Assembly: GCA_905182135.1 (NCBI GenBank)
Contig: CAJJAG010000002.1
Coordinates: forward strand, 248,001-312,000
Source: an uncultured Acidimicrobiaceae bacterium
Lineage (GTDB): Bacteria > Actinomycetota > Acidimicrobiia > Acidimicrobiales > UBA10347
DNA length: 64,000 nucleotides
Direction: 5' to 3'
Both the position numbers and the translations under genes were made by a program. Shown here one piece after another: positions 46,835-58,577 of this stretch. Within the stretch, counting starts at the first letter, position 1. Each line of letters opens with the position of its first letter. The notes under the pieces were generated by a model that saw nothing but the letters and a program-made list of their open reading frames with translations, ran no database searches and was not told the DNA's origin.

Positions 46835-48520
46835 CTATTCGAACTCAGGGCCACCAGCCTGGTCCGCACAGGATGTGTCCAGTGCCGCTGTCGGGTTTAT
46901 CAGGAACGCCAGCCTTATGGCCATGGGGCACGCGGTAGCCATGCCATGGCCATGGTTCGACATCTCGACGTACACCGAGTTCGACAGCGAGTCAGCGACC
47001 TGCAGGGACCACGCCGGCGGCGTAATCGGATCGAACGCACCCGCAAACACGAGTGTGTGGATCGGGCTCACCAGCCGATGATTTTCTACCGCTGGCGCAG
47101 GGGTTACCTCAAAGATGTCACAATACGCCGCGATGCCATCGCTGCTCAACGCGCCGGCGACAGCAGTTCCGAACTGCTCCTCCAGCTCTGAGAGAAGATC
47201 ATCGTCGATGGACTCGTCGTAAAACGGGAACTCCTCGCGACACCACGTCGTGTAATACAACCCGAGCGACAGGTCGAATTGGGTCGGTTCTCTTCGACTC
47301 ACGAACGCTGCAACCATCTCTTCAAGCCCGCCGAAGCTCGCCCGAGAGACCTGGCGGGGCAAAGCCCCAAGCGAGCGCGTGCTGTAGAGCTGGGTGAATA
47401 CAAGGTCGATGAGTTGTTCACCACCAACCCGAAAGGGCCACTGTTTCCCTGTGATCGGCATCGTTGCGATCACCGCCACAGGCTCCCTGTTCAGTTCAAG
47501 CACCAGTTCAGACAGGACGCTCATAAAGTCGCCATGATCCGATGAGCATCGAGCGTTATCGCATGCTTGGTCGAGGGCAGCGATCGCCCGCATGCCGTTC
47601 TCTGGGATGGCAGCGAAGAAGTCAACCTCGAACGGCACGACCGAGTCAAGTACCGCAGCTCGGACCCCGTCTGGATGGTCTCGCATGATCGTCAGACCTA
47701 ACCGGGTGCCGTAGCTACTCCCCCATATCGACCACTCTTCGTAGCCGAACAACTGCCTCAACAGTTCGATGTCCACGGCAGCCGACCGAGTATTGAACAG
47801 GTTGAAATCGATTCCTTCAGCGGTGAGCCGTCGGCCACAGTCGGCGTAAGCAGCCTTCAGGAACACCTCGCCATCGGGTAAACGGACTGCTGGGTCATCG
47901 CTGTACTGACCTTCCCACAGCACATCGACCTCAGGGCATTTCAACGTTGGAGTCGAATACCCGGTGCCCCGTTGGTCAACGAAGAGGAGATCGTGATCTG
48001 CCCCGACGAAATTATCGGCCTGAGTGACGCTGCCGACACCAGGGCCACCTTGCAGGAAGACCACGGGACCAACATTGTTTGGATCTCCGTTGTCGACCAG
48101 AGCGACCATGATCTCGACGGTCTCGCCAGGCTCGTGTGAATCCACATCTCGTGGCAGTGTCGCAATCGAGCACGCCACCCGGCCGGCACGAACGTCTTCG
48201 GGGCACTCGGTCTCGCTCAAAGAAGACATTAGCAATAGATCGGCAATCGTGACCGCCGGAGTCGGCTCTGGTAACGGCGATGGTAGGACGGTTGCTCTGG
48301 CTGCCGACGAGGTTGTTGTTGGCTCGGTTGCTCGGACCTCGTTTGGCGAAGGGTAAACGGTTGGCGGCGAGGCCGAGGGTTCTGACGCCACAGAGGTGGC
48401 CATCAGTACAACCTCATTGCCAGCACGGGCGATTGGCGTAGACCTGCACCCGAGAGAAATCAGCGCGAATAGGACGACCAGCATCCCAGGATGCCATCGC
48501 CTCCTTGGGCGCTCGGCCAT
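46835..48520 (-). CDS. Secreted lipoprotein peptidase, TAP-like alpha/beta hydrolase
   Basis: The 561-residue product starts with a signal peptide and the lipobox SLGC, Cys25. The hydrolase domain has QGGPGVGS, the nucleophile elbow WGSSYGTRLGLTIM, and, in a C-terminal TAP-type domain, the catalytic Asp in AGAFDPITPP and His in NHGHGM. This is the tripeptidyl-aminopeptidase (SlpD/E-like) family that trims short peptides outside the cell. A Pro/Ser/Thr-rich linker follows the anchor. Its ATG shares a base with the upstream stop (TGATG), so it is coupled to the MEMO1-AMMECR1 gene. Confidence 0.88.
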   Translation of the reverse strand: MAERPRRRWHPGMLVVLFALISLGCRSTPIARAGNEVVLMATSVASEPSASPPTVYPSPNEVRATEPTTTSSAARATVLPSPLPEPTPAVTIADLLLMSSLSETECPEDVRAGRVACSIATLPRDVDSHEPGETVEIMVALVDNGDPNNVGPVVFLQGGPGVGSVTQADNFVGADHDLLFVDQRGTGYSTPTLKCPEVDVLWEGQYSDDPAVRLPDGEVFLKAAYADCGRRLTAEGIDFNLFNTRSAAVDIELLRQLFGYEEWSIWGSSYGTRLGLTIMRDHPDGVRAAVLDSVVPFEVDFFAAIPENGMRAIAALDQACDNARCSSDHGDFMSVLSELVLELNREPVAVIATMPITGKQWPFRVGGEQLIDLVFTQLYSTRSLGALPRQVSRASFGGLEEMVAAFVSRREPTQFDLSLGLYYTTWCREEFPFYDESIDDDLLSELEEQFGTAVAGALSSDGIAAYCDIFEVTPAPAVENHRLVSPIHTLVFAGAFDPITPPAWSLQVADSLSNSVYVEMSNHGHGMATACPMAIRLAFLINPTAALDTSCADQAGGPEFE

Positions 48521-49878
48521 CAATAGTCGATGGTCTCGAACCGATACCACGCTGCGCTGCTAATGCCATCAGGAGTCGAGACGTGTGCCTTCTTTGCAAC
48601 CATGCCTATGAATGCTTCATGGGTCTGCAGCCGAGACCACATGGCCGGTAGCTGGGCAGCACGGCCCGCTGGTGACGTAACCAATACGCCATGGCGTCCA
48701 ACTTCGAGCATCTGACTGAGTTCGTCCGGCGTCTGGGGGAAGATCCGTTCGATGGGTGAGACGATCGAAATCGTCATCTGTAGATCCGCGAGTTCGGCGG
48801 GTTGAATCGATGGAAGTCGCGGGTCAGCGCAAGCGGCTGCAGCATTACGCACAACGGAACCGGCCAGGGCCCGGTCCGCCTCGATCGTGCCGGCTGACCC
48901 TCGTGTCTGGCCGTTGTGTCGAAGCGTGACCACCGACGCGCGTCGCGCCGCTAGAGCCGGTGGAACGCGGCCCATGTTGCTGCCTTCGACTCGGCCGCCG
49001 AGCACCGTCAACTCGACTGCAGCCCGGGCGAGCGCACGCAGATGCTCGGCGTCGGCCTCGGCGAGTGCCATGTCGGTCGACTCCCACGCGGCAAGCGCAC
49101 CGACATTGAAGACTTCATCGCCACCATAGGGGTCTTCAATAGTGTCACTGGCCAGCTCGAGCAGACCCATGGACCGGCGTCCAACGATCGTCATCGCCGC
49201 GGCCAAGGACTTTGGAGCCGACATATTGGTGCGAGCGAGAGAGGCCAACTCACCTCGAAGTAGCGCGCTTCGTATTGCTTCTCCTTGTTCACCCACCTCT
49301 TCGGGATCTGTCCCAGAGCCGAACGATGAACTAACCACCAGCAGAGTGTCGCGAGACCCCCACAGCCGTTCAAGGACATCAACGACTTCAGCCACCGAGG
49401 CTTCGCCGACCAGTATCGGAATAATTCGTACCGCTCCAAGTAGCCGTTGGATCGGCGGCAGGTGAACTTCGATCGAGGTGTCTTTTTCGAAGGGGCGGTC
49501 ATTGGTGACCACACTCGGATGGCCATGCAGACTGTCGATGGCAACGCGATCCGTCAACAAGTCACCAAGTGGGGTGCGAAAAGCGATAGCACGCGGGACG
49601 GCGATTCCTTGGATCTCACGGCCACCAATGCCGGGGCGGTAATCACTGATAATGATCACTCGTTTCACATGGTCCCGCTCGCTTTCAAGCATGATCATGC
49701 CGTTTCCAGCGACATGGGGGGCCGCAGCAAGACCATGGTCGGGAACGATCAGCAGCTTCGGGCTGGTGAACTCGCTATGTGCGCTGTTGATTGACGCATC
49801 TATCTCGGTACGCAGCTCTTGGGAGTCTGCGGCATACAGGCTTCCGGCTGCAACGGGTTCTCGGACACCTGTCGCCAT
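48520..49878 (-). CDS. MEMO1-AMMECR1 fusion protein (AmmeMemoRadiSam B and A)
   Basis: One 452-residue chain contains both domains of the AmmeMemoRadiSam system. Residues 1 to about 270 are MEMO1-like: VREPVAAGSLYAADSQEL, then IVPDHGL (44-50) where the family has PHAGY, VIIISDYRPG (74-83) where it has GPSHH, and DTSIEVHLPPIQRL for EHSLEVQLPFL. Residues about 280-452 are AMMECR1-like: VVTLRHNGQTRGSAG, with Ser-Ala for the usual Cys-Ile of LRGCIG, then ELADLQMTISIVSP. The radical-SAM partner is not in the window. ATG at 49878 gives the family start; the frame is open to 49959. Confidence 0.8.
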   Translation of the reverse strand: MATGVREPVAAGSLYAADSQELRTEIDASINSAHSEFTSPKLLIVPDHGLAAAPHVAGNGMIMLESERDHVKRVIIISDYRPGIGGREIQGIAVPRAIAFRTPLGDLLTDRVAIDSLHGHPSVVTNDRPFEKDTSIEVHLPPIQRLLGAVRIIPILVGEASVAEVVDVLERLWGSRDTLLVVSSSFGSGTDPEEVGEQGEAIRSALLRGELASLARTNMSAPKSLAAAMTIVGRRSMGLLELASDTIEDPYGGDEVFNVGALAAWESTDMALAEADAEHLRALARAAVELTVLGGRVEGSNMGRVPPALAARRASVVTLRHNGQTRGSAGTIEADRALAGSVVRNAAAACADPRLPSIQPAELADLQMTISIVSPIERIFPQTPDELSQMLEVGRHGVLVTSPAGRAAQLPAMWSRLQTHEAFIGMVAKKAHVSTPDGISSAAWYRFETIDY

Positions 49879-49965
49879 GGCAGCAGCGTAGGGGCGCTGC
49901 ACCCTATGCATGCCGTATGGGCAGCCAAACCTGTATTTGCGCACCAGACGCGACAGCATGGCACC

Positions 49966-50251
49966 ATGAGTACTGCTGAGCGCGCAATGTGGTTCGACGT
50001 GTCGAAATGTCGCGTCGAGACAGGTAGCGTCGCTGACTCATCCTCGTGAAAGACCGGTGAGAACGATGGCTTCACCATGGATTTTCCCAAGCCCGAAGAT
50101 GACCTGTCCAACATCAGCATCACCTGAGGCCACTCACCAGCTTGATGGACATGCTTGGTTAAGGACACTCCCACGTTGGGTCAGAGTTTCCTGGCCGGTT
50201 CGGTATCGGTCATCATCGACGACGCTGTCATCGACGACTTATCGCTAGCTC
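49966..50251 (+). pseudogene. Possible decayed coding frame interrupted by three TGA codons
   Basis: One plus-strand frame from ATG 49966 reads MSTAERAMWFDVSKCRVETG, reaches TGA at 50047, continues GENDGFTMDFPKPEDDLSNI to TGA at 50125, then a third TGA at 50143, then DTPTLGQSFLAGSVSVIIDD and on into the end of the neighbouring gene. The text between stops is acidic and protein-like as in real genes here, which suggests a dead gene; no family was recognised. Chance is possible at this length. Confidence 0.35.
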
Positions 50252-51211
50252 TCAGCCGAAGATCGCTGAAATGCGGTTCATGACCTCGGGGGTCATGCTG
50301 GGGATAAGGTCTGCTGCTTCCATGTTGTGATGAACCTGTTCCACACGGCTAGCGCCGGTAATAACCGTGGAAACGCGTGGATTCGCTGCACACCATGCAA
50401 TGGACAATTGCGCCAACGATGCACCTAGCTCATCGGCGACAAGGCCGAGTTCACGGACCTTGGCCAACGCCTGCTCATCAGTAAGTCGATCTCGCAACCA
50501 GCTGTAATCGGAGAGCGAACCACGGCTTCCCTCGGGAATGCCATCGCTGTACTTGCCGGTCAGTAGACCTGACGCAAGTGGGCTCCATGTGGTTAAGCCC
50601 ATGCCGTGGGTGTCATAGATGTCGGCGTAGTCAGTCTCAACCTTGTGACGTTCGAACAAGTTGTATTGCGGTTGCTCCATAACAGGCGCACGCAGGTTGA
50701 GTCGTGCCGCAACATCGCAGGCTTCCGTGTACTCGGCGCCGGTCCACTCGGACGTACCCCAGTAGTGCGCCTTGCCCTGAGCGATTATGTCGCTCATTGC
50801 CCAGACGACCTCTTCCATTGGCGTCTCCGGGTCAGAACGGTGACAGAACAGGAGATCCACATGGTCAAGACCAAGACGTTCGAGTGAACTGTCGATGCCT
50901 TCGAGCAGGTACTTGCGGTTCAACGTGTTCTTGGTATTGGGGCCATCAGTGATGCCCCAGTAAAGCTTTGTCGAGATGGTGTAGGTCTTGCGATCAAGGC
51001 CCATGCGACGAAGGACTTCGCCCATAATGACTTCGGATTGGCCCCCGGCGTATGCCTCGGCATTGTCAAAGAAGGTGACACCACCGTCCCACGCGGCCTG
51101 CATGCTTTCGGTGGCTTTGTCGATATCAAGCTGATCACCAAAGGTGACCCAGCTACCAAATGACAGCACGCTGACCTTGATGCCAGATTTTCCGAGTCGT
51201 CTATGTTCCAT
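50252..51211 (-). CDS. Aldo/keto reductase, voltage-gated potassium channel beta-subunit type
   Basis: NADPH-dependent reductase of 319 residues. The catalytic set is visible: Asp and Tyr in [14 protein letters not shown], Lys in TISTKLYW, His in [14 protein letters not shown] binding is in [14 protein letters not shown] and [10 protein letters not shown]. The N-terminal [20 protein letters not shown] is typical for the AKR6/YghZ branch. Substrates are carbonyl compounds and cannot be narrowed. Divergent from the metallophosphoesterase gene. Confidence 0.92.
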   Translation of the reverse strand: MEHRRLGKSGIKVSVLSFGSWVTFGDQLDIDKATESMQAAWDGGVTFFDNAEAYAGGQSEVIMGEVLRRMGLDRKTYTISTKLYWGITDGPNTKNTLNRKYLLEGIDSSLERLGLDHVDLLFCHRSDPETPMEEVVWAMSDIIAQGKAHYWGTSEWTGAEYTEACDVAARLNLRAPVMEQPQYNLFERHKVETDYADIYDTHGMGLTTWSPLASGLLTGKYSDGIPEGSRGSLSDYSWLRDRLTDEQALAKVRELGLVADELGASLAQLSIAWCAANPRVSTVITGASRVEQVHHNMEAADLIPSMTPEVMNRISAIFG

Positions 51212-51366
51212 CTCAGTAGTAGAGCGGCACTTCGAAGTGAAGCCACCTCGCGGTTACCGATTTTCCCAGACCCAGAGACGCAGGTGACTTGTCGCCGCAA
51301 GGATTGCCAACCTCCCAGAGTTCGACGCGCCTAGGTCACAGCTCATAGCTGGCACACTGGCCAGTC

Positions 51367-52470
51367 ATGGGTCTGAGCCGCATCCTTCTGTTTCTCGCGG
51401 TTAGCGCTGCGGTAGCGACTTTGGCGGCTAACTACTTTCGCCCACCCTCATCTATCCGAGAAATCGAGAAGGCGTTCGTAGTCGGCATGGTCGCGCTTGG
51501 TGGCGGGACGGTGGCCGTCAGCCAAATTCACCCGCTTGGCCTGTTCGGCTACCTCCATCTGCTTTACCTACTGGTTGTTGTCAGTGTCCCTGTCATATTC
51601 GGCGGCTGGTATGTTGCCACCTTCTTCAGGCGGCGACGGACGCGACTACTCCGATTGAGCGGTGGTCTCGCTCTCGTGATTGCGTTGCTCGGCGTCTGGG
51701 GCACACACATTGAACCGAACTGGCTCGCCGTTGACATCGTCACCGTCTCTGCCCCGGTCAAACAGGCGGTTCGTATCGGCGTCCTTTCTGATCTTCAGAC
51801 TCCGAACGTCGGGAAGCACGAATGGAACGCCGTCGAAGCACTGATCGAGGCGCAACCCGACATTGTTCTTGTCTCTGGTGACTTCTTCCAGGGAGAGCCC
51901 GATCAGATTCAGGCAGAGGTCCCCGCCTTCATCGAACTGCTAACTGCACTCGTCAAAGCTGTCGGTGCCGTCGCAGTCGTATCGGGTGATAGTGACCGCC
52001 CAGCAGAACTCATCCTCATCGCCGACGCCGCAGGAGCGTTGTATGTCGATAACCAAATCGTGAATCTAACCATCAACAACCAGCCCATCCGACTCGCTGG
52101 CGTTACCACCTTCGCAACGAACAGTCGCCTCGATACCCTCGCCGAACTCAGCCAGCCAAGCGATGCCCTAACCATCGTGCTTTCACACCGTCCTGACGTC
52201 GTATTTGAACTTCCACCTGGCAGCGACGTCAACCTGATTGTCAGCGGGCACACCCACGGCGGACAATTATCGTTGCCGTTCATTGGCCCCATAGTCACGT
52301 TTAGCGACATACCCAGGGATCTAGCTGCCGGCGGCATTGGTTTGGTCGAGAACTACCCGGTATACGTCTCAACCGGTGTGGGCCTAGAACGTAGCGACGC
52401 ACCTCAGGTCCGCTTCGGGGTGCGACCCAGTATCGGCATCATCGATGTAACCCCTAAATCCGTCGGCTGA
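51367..52470 (+). CDS. Membrane-anchored metallophosphoesterase-like protein
   Basis: The 367-residue product has four membrane helices (about 5-22, 37-55, 62-85, 97-113) and then a calcineurin-like domain resembling YaeI/YkuE. Its motifs are VLSDLQTPN (142-148) for the usual SDxH, VSGDFF (169-174), SGDSD (206-210) for GNHD, LSHRPD (272-277) and SGHTHGGQ (293-300). The first His and the Asn-His pair of GNHD are changed, so metal binding may be altered or lost. Other YaeI-like proteins cleave lipid pyrophosphates; here activity is uncertain. Confidence 0.82.
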   Translation: MGLSRILLFLAVSAAVATLAANYFRPPSSIREIEKAFVVGMVALGGGTVAVSQIHPLGLFGYLHLLYLLVVVSVPVIFGGWYVATFFRRRRTRLLRLSGGLALVIALLGVWGTHIEPNWLAVDIVTVSAPVKQAVRIGVLSDLQTPNVGKHEWNAVEALIEAQPDIVLVSGDFFQGEPDQIQAEVPAFIELLTALVKAVGAVAVVSGDSDRPAELILIADAAGALYVDNQIVNLTINNQPIRLAGVTTFATNSRLDTLAELSQPSDALTIVLSHRPDVVFELPPGSDVNLIVSGHTHGGQLSLPFIGPIVTFSDIPRDLAAGGIGLVENYPVYVSTGVGLERSDAPQVRFGVRPSIGIIDVTPKSVG

Positions 52471-53021
52471 CGTCTCGTGCCATCGCAAGAAGGGCAACCT
52501 CCGCTCCGAGCGAAGCCGAACACTCGTTGACGCAGACGCCAGGTGCTTCACCGACCTCACCCTTTACACGCCAAGGCTGTGCGCCTCACACGGCGAACCA
52601 GGCACGCTGCTAGCGCCCAGGATCAGGGGCCTCTCTGCGCACGTCTCGCTGGTCTGCAGCGCCAACGCACATGGAGATCCTCACCCGATACGCAAGCGCC
52701 ATCGGGTGCACTCAGAAAAGCCAACGCCATCAGGCATGGCGATACCACACACGCACATGCGATATCCGGCCTAATACAGCCTCCTGGGGGTCATCAGAGC
52801 GCACGTGAGCGACCACAGCGAGGCCACACGTCCCGGCGAAGACCGAAGCCCCATCGAGATGAGCGAACAACTCCACAGGCCTCTTACCCGGGCTCAAAAC
52901 GCACATGGATCCGTGGCTTCAGCCCGGATCCATGCAATTTTGATCAGTACAACTCATCGAATTCTTACCTCACAAAGGGAAGCAAGAATTCGGGTTGCGA
53001 GCTACGACCCGAACCGGGTGT
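52471..53021. other. Intergenic region behind the metallophosphoesterase and ATP synthase genes
   Basis: About 550 bp between convergent transcripts with no frame of coding character. The right part contains the strong hairpin at 52904-52934. I saw no recognisable structured RNA in the rest. Confidence 0.55.
52904..52934. terminator. Strong bidirectional terminator of the ATP synthase operon
   Basis: CATGGATCCG at 52904-52913 and CGGATCCATG at 52925-52934 form a perfect 10-bp stem, and the loop folds further as GGC-TTCA-GCC. On the minus strand it is followed by TGCGTTTTGAG and on the plus strand by CAATTTTGATC, short T-runs both ways. It is about 90 bp beyond the atpC stop. Confidence 0.7.
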
Positions 53022-53423
53022 TTACGCAGATGCCTTCTTTGACACTTCGATGCGGACCTGAGCTCGGCGAAGCGCAGCCGCAGCGTCGGCATCTTCCTTG
53101 TCCGCAGCAAGAGCCTCTTCGGCATTGCGTTGGGCAATCTCTGCACGATCGGGGTCAATGTCCGCCGCAGCTTCGGCGACATCACTCAGAATCGTGCAAT
53201 GGTTGTTAGCAACTTCGACAAAGCCACGATGCACCGCAAATGAGTGCACCGTCGATCCGTCGGCATCGTAGATACGAGCTTCAGCGACCTGCAATACGCC
53301 CACGAACGGGACGTGACCAGGCATGAAGCCGATCTCGCCGTCGCTTGTACGCACGATGATCTCTTTGGCCTCGGCCGTAAAGATGATGCGTTCAGGCGAG
53401 ACGAACTCGACGTGGATCGGCAC
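53022..53423 (-). CDS. atpC: F1Fo ATP synthase epsilon subunit
   Basis: Last gene of the ATP synthase operon; 133 residues. The N-terminal beta-sandwich has VEFVSPERIIFTAEAKEIIV and DGEIGFMPGHVPFVGVL, the family signature, followed by the C-terminal helical pair (AEIAQRNAEEALAADKED). Epsilon links the rotor to gamma and inhibits ATP hydrolysis. It starts 12 bp after atpD. Confidence 0.95.
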   Translation of the reverse strand: MPIHVEFVSPERIIFTAEAKEIIVRTSDGEIGFMPGHVPFVGVLQVAEARIYDADGSTVHSFAVHRGFVEVANNHCTILSDVAEAAADIDPDRAEIAQRNAEEALAADKEDADAAAALRRAQVRIEVSKKASA

Positions 53424-53435
53424 AGCAGACCCCTA

Positions 53436-55863
<2,428 letters not shown>

Positions 55864-55866
55864 GGC

Positions 55867-57492
55867 TCAGCCCTCCTGAGGTCGAGCGATGTCGGTCTCG
55901 GGAAGAGTGACATCGCTGTCGACCATGCCGGTCGACGCAGCTGATTGGGCCTCGGCATCGGGCGCATCGCCACCGACAGGTGAGCTTGATTCGAACTGCG
56001 CAAGGAATGCGCCGATGATCGAGTCAAGTTCGTCGGTATCGACCTTGCCAGAGCTCTTGATCCCGTCGTACAGCGCACTATGGCGGCCGCCAACGTATTC
56101 AAGCAGTTCCTTTTCGAACCGGCCGACATCGACGACAGGCACCGAGTCGAGAAAGCCGTTGGTACCGGCGTAGATCGATACGACCTGCTGCTCAACTGGC
56201 ATAGGGGAGTTAATGCCCTGCTTGAGAAGCTCGGTCAACCGGTAGCCACGGTCGAGCTGTGACTGTGACACCGGGTCGAGGTCAGAACCGAAGGAGGCGA
56301 AGGCCTCGAGCTCACGGAACTGCTGCAAGTCAGACTTGAGCGTGCCCACGGCGGTCTTCATGGCCTTGATCTGTGCGGCAGAACCCACCCGAGACACCGA
56401 TACGCCTACGTCGACTGCTGGGCGAAGGCCCGACTTGAACATGTCGTCCTGCAAAAAGATTTGGCCATCGGTGATCGAAATCACGTTGGTCGGAATGAAC
56501 GCCGAAACGTCGCCGGCCTTCGTCTCGATGACAGGAAGAGCGGTAAGTGAACCTGCACCCAGCTCGTCGCTGAGCTTGGCAGCACGTTCTAGCAAACGGC
56601 TGTGCAAGTAGAAGACGTCGCCGGGGTATGCCTCGCGGCCCGGTGGGCGGCGCAGCAACAATGACATCTGGCGGTATGCCTCGGCCTGCTTCGACAGATC
56701 GTCGTAAACAACAAGGGCGTGATCGCCATCATCCATCCACTGCTGACCAATCGCCGAACCAGCGAACGGCGCCAAGTACTTAAACGGTGCAGGGTCAGAT
56801 GCTGGAGCGACAACGACCACGGTGTACTCCATGGCGCCGACCTCTTCGAGCACGGCTACGTTCTGGGCAACCGTCGAGGCTTTCTGGCCAATCGCAACGT
56901 AGATGCACTTCACACCTAGGCCACGCTGGTTAATGATTGTATCAAGAGCGATCGTCGTCTTGCCCGTCTTGCGGTCTCCAATGATCAGCTCTCGCTGACC
57001 ACGGCCGATCGGGATGAGTGCATCGATTGCCTTAATGCCAGTCTGCATTGGCTCGTGCACCGGCTTGCGACCCATGATGCCTGGCGCCTGGACTTCCATC
57101 TGCCGGGTCAGAGCACCCACGAGTGGGCCCTTACCGTCGATTGGCGTACCCAGTGCGTTGACCACACGGCCAAGCAAGGCGTCGCCGACAGGCATGGACA
57201 AGATCTCGCCGGTTGAGCGAACGGTCTGGCCTTCCTGAATCTCGTCGACCTCGCCGAGCACAACGGCACCAATGCTGGATTCGTCAAGGTTCAGTGCAAG
57301 ACCGATTGAGCCGTTCTCGAACTCGAGCATCTCGTTGACCGCCGCGTTGGGCAGACCTGAGACACGGGCAATACCGTCGCCAACCTCAATGATATGGCCG
57401 ACTTGGCTGGCTTCGAGCGATGGCTCGAACCCTTCGAGATTTTTGGTTAGCGCCGCAGTAATGGCGCTGGTGTCGATCGTGAGATCAGACAT
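55867..57492 (-). CDS. atpA: F1Fo ATP synthase alpha subunit
   Basis: Nucleotide-binding non-catalytic subunit of 541 residues. Walker A is [32 protein letters not shown] is the alpha-specific block, and [19 protein letters not shown] is the alpha signature. It carries a C-terminal extension of about 30 residues ([14 protein letters not shown] and on) beyond the usual 510. The ATG follows GAGGAG. Its stop is 3 bases before the atpG ATT. Confidence 0.97.
   Translation of the reverse strand: MSDLTIDTSAITAALTKNLEGFEPSLEASQVGHIIEVGDGIARVSGLPNAAVNEMLEFENGSIGLALNLDESSIGAVVLGEVDEIQEGQTVRSTGEILSMPVGDALLGRVVNALGTPIDGKGPLVGALTRQMEVQAPGIMGRKPVHEPMQTGIKAIDALIPIGRGQRELIIGDRKTGKTTIALDTIINQRGLGVKCIYVAIGQKASTVAQNVAVLEEVGAMEYTVVVVAPASDPAPFKYLAPFAGSAIGQQWMDDGDHALVVYDDLSKQAEAYRQMSLLLRRPPGREAYPGDVFYLHSRLLERAAKLSDELGAGSLTALPVIETKAGDVSAFIPTNVISITDGQIFLQDDMFKSGLRPAVDVGVSVSRVGSAAQIKAMKTAVGTLKSDLQQFRELEAFASFGSDLDPVSQSQLDRGYRLTELLKQGINSPMPVEQQVVSIYAGTNGFLDSVPVVDVGRFEKELLEYVGGRHSALYDGIKSSGKVDTDELDSIIGAFLAQFESSSPVGGDAPDAEAQSAASTGMVDSDVTLPETDIARPQEG
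55872..55877 (-). promoter_or_regulatory. Perfect Shine-Dalgarno that decides the atpG start
   Basis: Minus-strand AGGAGG lies within the last codons of atpA and is 8 nt upstream of ATT at 55863. No other start codon lies at a usable distance, so this site supports initiation at ATT. Confidence 0.75.
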
Positions 57493-57507
57493 AGTTCTCC
57501 TCGGGGG

Positions 57508-58032
57508 CTAGAGCGACTCGCGCAGGCGGTTCAAACGCGTGCGCACGCTTCCATCGATAACGGTGTCGCCGACGGTGGTGATCAAGCCACCAACGACTGA
57601 CGGATCCTGAATTACTTTGACATCGACCTCGGTGCCAAGCTTGGCTGCAAGTGCAGCTGCTAGGCGGCTCTGTTGGTCGTTGGACAGGGGCACAGCCGAA
57701 CGTACGGTCGCGACCTGTTTGCCCGCTGAGGTAGCGGCTCGTTCAGCGAGAGCTGAAGCGATCTTGCCAAGGTCAGCGCCGCGGCCAGCGCCAACAACCA
57801 TTGACACAAGGCCCTTGGTTGCAGCTCGTGCCTTGCCGTCGAGCAAATCATCCATGATCTGGATTTTGCGCTCAGCGGACATATGGGAATCGCTGATAGC
57901 TGCACGCAGGTCGTCGTTGGTATCGACGGCGCGGCCAACAGTGAAAAGCTCGTCGCTGATTCCGTTTACATCGCCTTCGGCCTGGGCGATTGCCAACATC
58001 GCGTCGGCGTAACCATGGATGTGATCACTCAT
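57508..58032 (-). CDS. atpH: F1Fo ATP synthase delta subunit
   Basis: Peripheral stalk subunit of 174 residues. Starts MSDHIHGYADAMLAIAQAEG, the usual first helix, and ends with DPSVVGGLITTVGDTVIDGS, the family signature (GGxxxxxGDxxxDGS). The ATG overlaps the atpF stop by 4 nt. It joins the b subunits to alpha at the top of F1. Confidence 0.95.
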   Translation of the reverse strand: MSDHIHGYADAMLAIAQAEGDVNGISDELFTVGRAVDTNDDLRAAISDSHMSAERKIQIMDDLLDGKARAATKGLVSMVVGAGRGADLGKIASALAERAATSAGKQVATVRSAVPLSNDQQSRLAAALAAKLGTEVDVKVIQDPSVVGGLITTVGDTVIDGSVRTRLNRLRESL

Positions 58033-58577
58033 AGCGAAACCCCCAAGCGAATGATGTAGTCGTCAATTAGCGCACTCTGGCTCGCATCATCAAGGCTTGC
58101 ATGCACAACCTGTTCGGCGGCACCAATGGCTTGCGCTGCGACCTCGGCCTGGATATCTGCGCCGACCTGAACTTTCATCGACTCGACGTCAATCTGGGCC
58201 TTTGCCCACATCTCGTCGACCAATTGTTGGGTTCGATTAGCAGAGTCGACTCGCAGCTGCTGCGCAGTTTGCTGAGCGTCAGACACAATCTTGTCAGACT
58301 CGGCGTTCGCATCGCCCAGTTTGGCAGTCGCATCCGCAATCTTGATTCGTGAATCGGTGAAAGCCTGCTCGGCGGCGGTCGTGTCGGCAACTGCTGCTGC
58401 TTGACCCTTGTTGAGCGCTTCCTTGATCACCGGCGACAGTTTCCATATCAGCAGGCCGAAGACGATAAGAAACGCAAGCGAACCCCACCAGAACTCCTTG
58501 ATGTCACCTGGCAGGAACTTGCCGTTGGGCGCTTCGCTGGCTAGGACGGTTAGTGATGCCAACACGTCAGCTCCCAC
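58029..58577 (-). CDS. atpF: F1Fo ATP synthase b subunit (second b-type gene)
   Basis: The 182-residue product has an N-terminal membrane helix (about 32-50, FLIVFGLLIWKLSPVIKEAL) and a long charged coiled coil with heptads (SDKIVSDAQQTAQQLRVDSA). The GTG at 58577 overlaps the previous b-type gene by 11 nt; a second GTG at 58565 is possible. Together with the gene upstream it forms a heterodimeric b/b' stator. Confidence 0.9.
   Translation of the reverse strand: MGADVLASLTVLASEAPNGKFLPGDIKEFWWGSLAFLIVFGLLIWKLSPVIKEALNKGQAAAVADTTAAEQAFTDSRIKIADATAKLGDANAESDKIVSDAQQTAQQLRVDSANRTQQLVDEMWAKAQIDVESMKVQVGADIQAEVAAQAIGAAEQVVHASLDDASQSALIDDYIIRLGVSL

Noticed and set aside
49966-50251. Selenoprotein gene with TGA as selenocysteine
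   Set aside because: Three TGA codons in about 100, no SECIS-like hairpin seen after them, and no recognised selenoprotein family; decay or chance is simpler.
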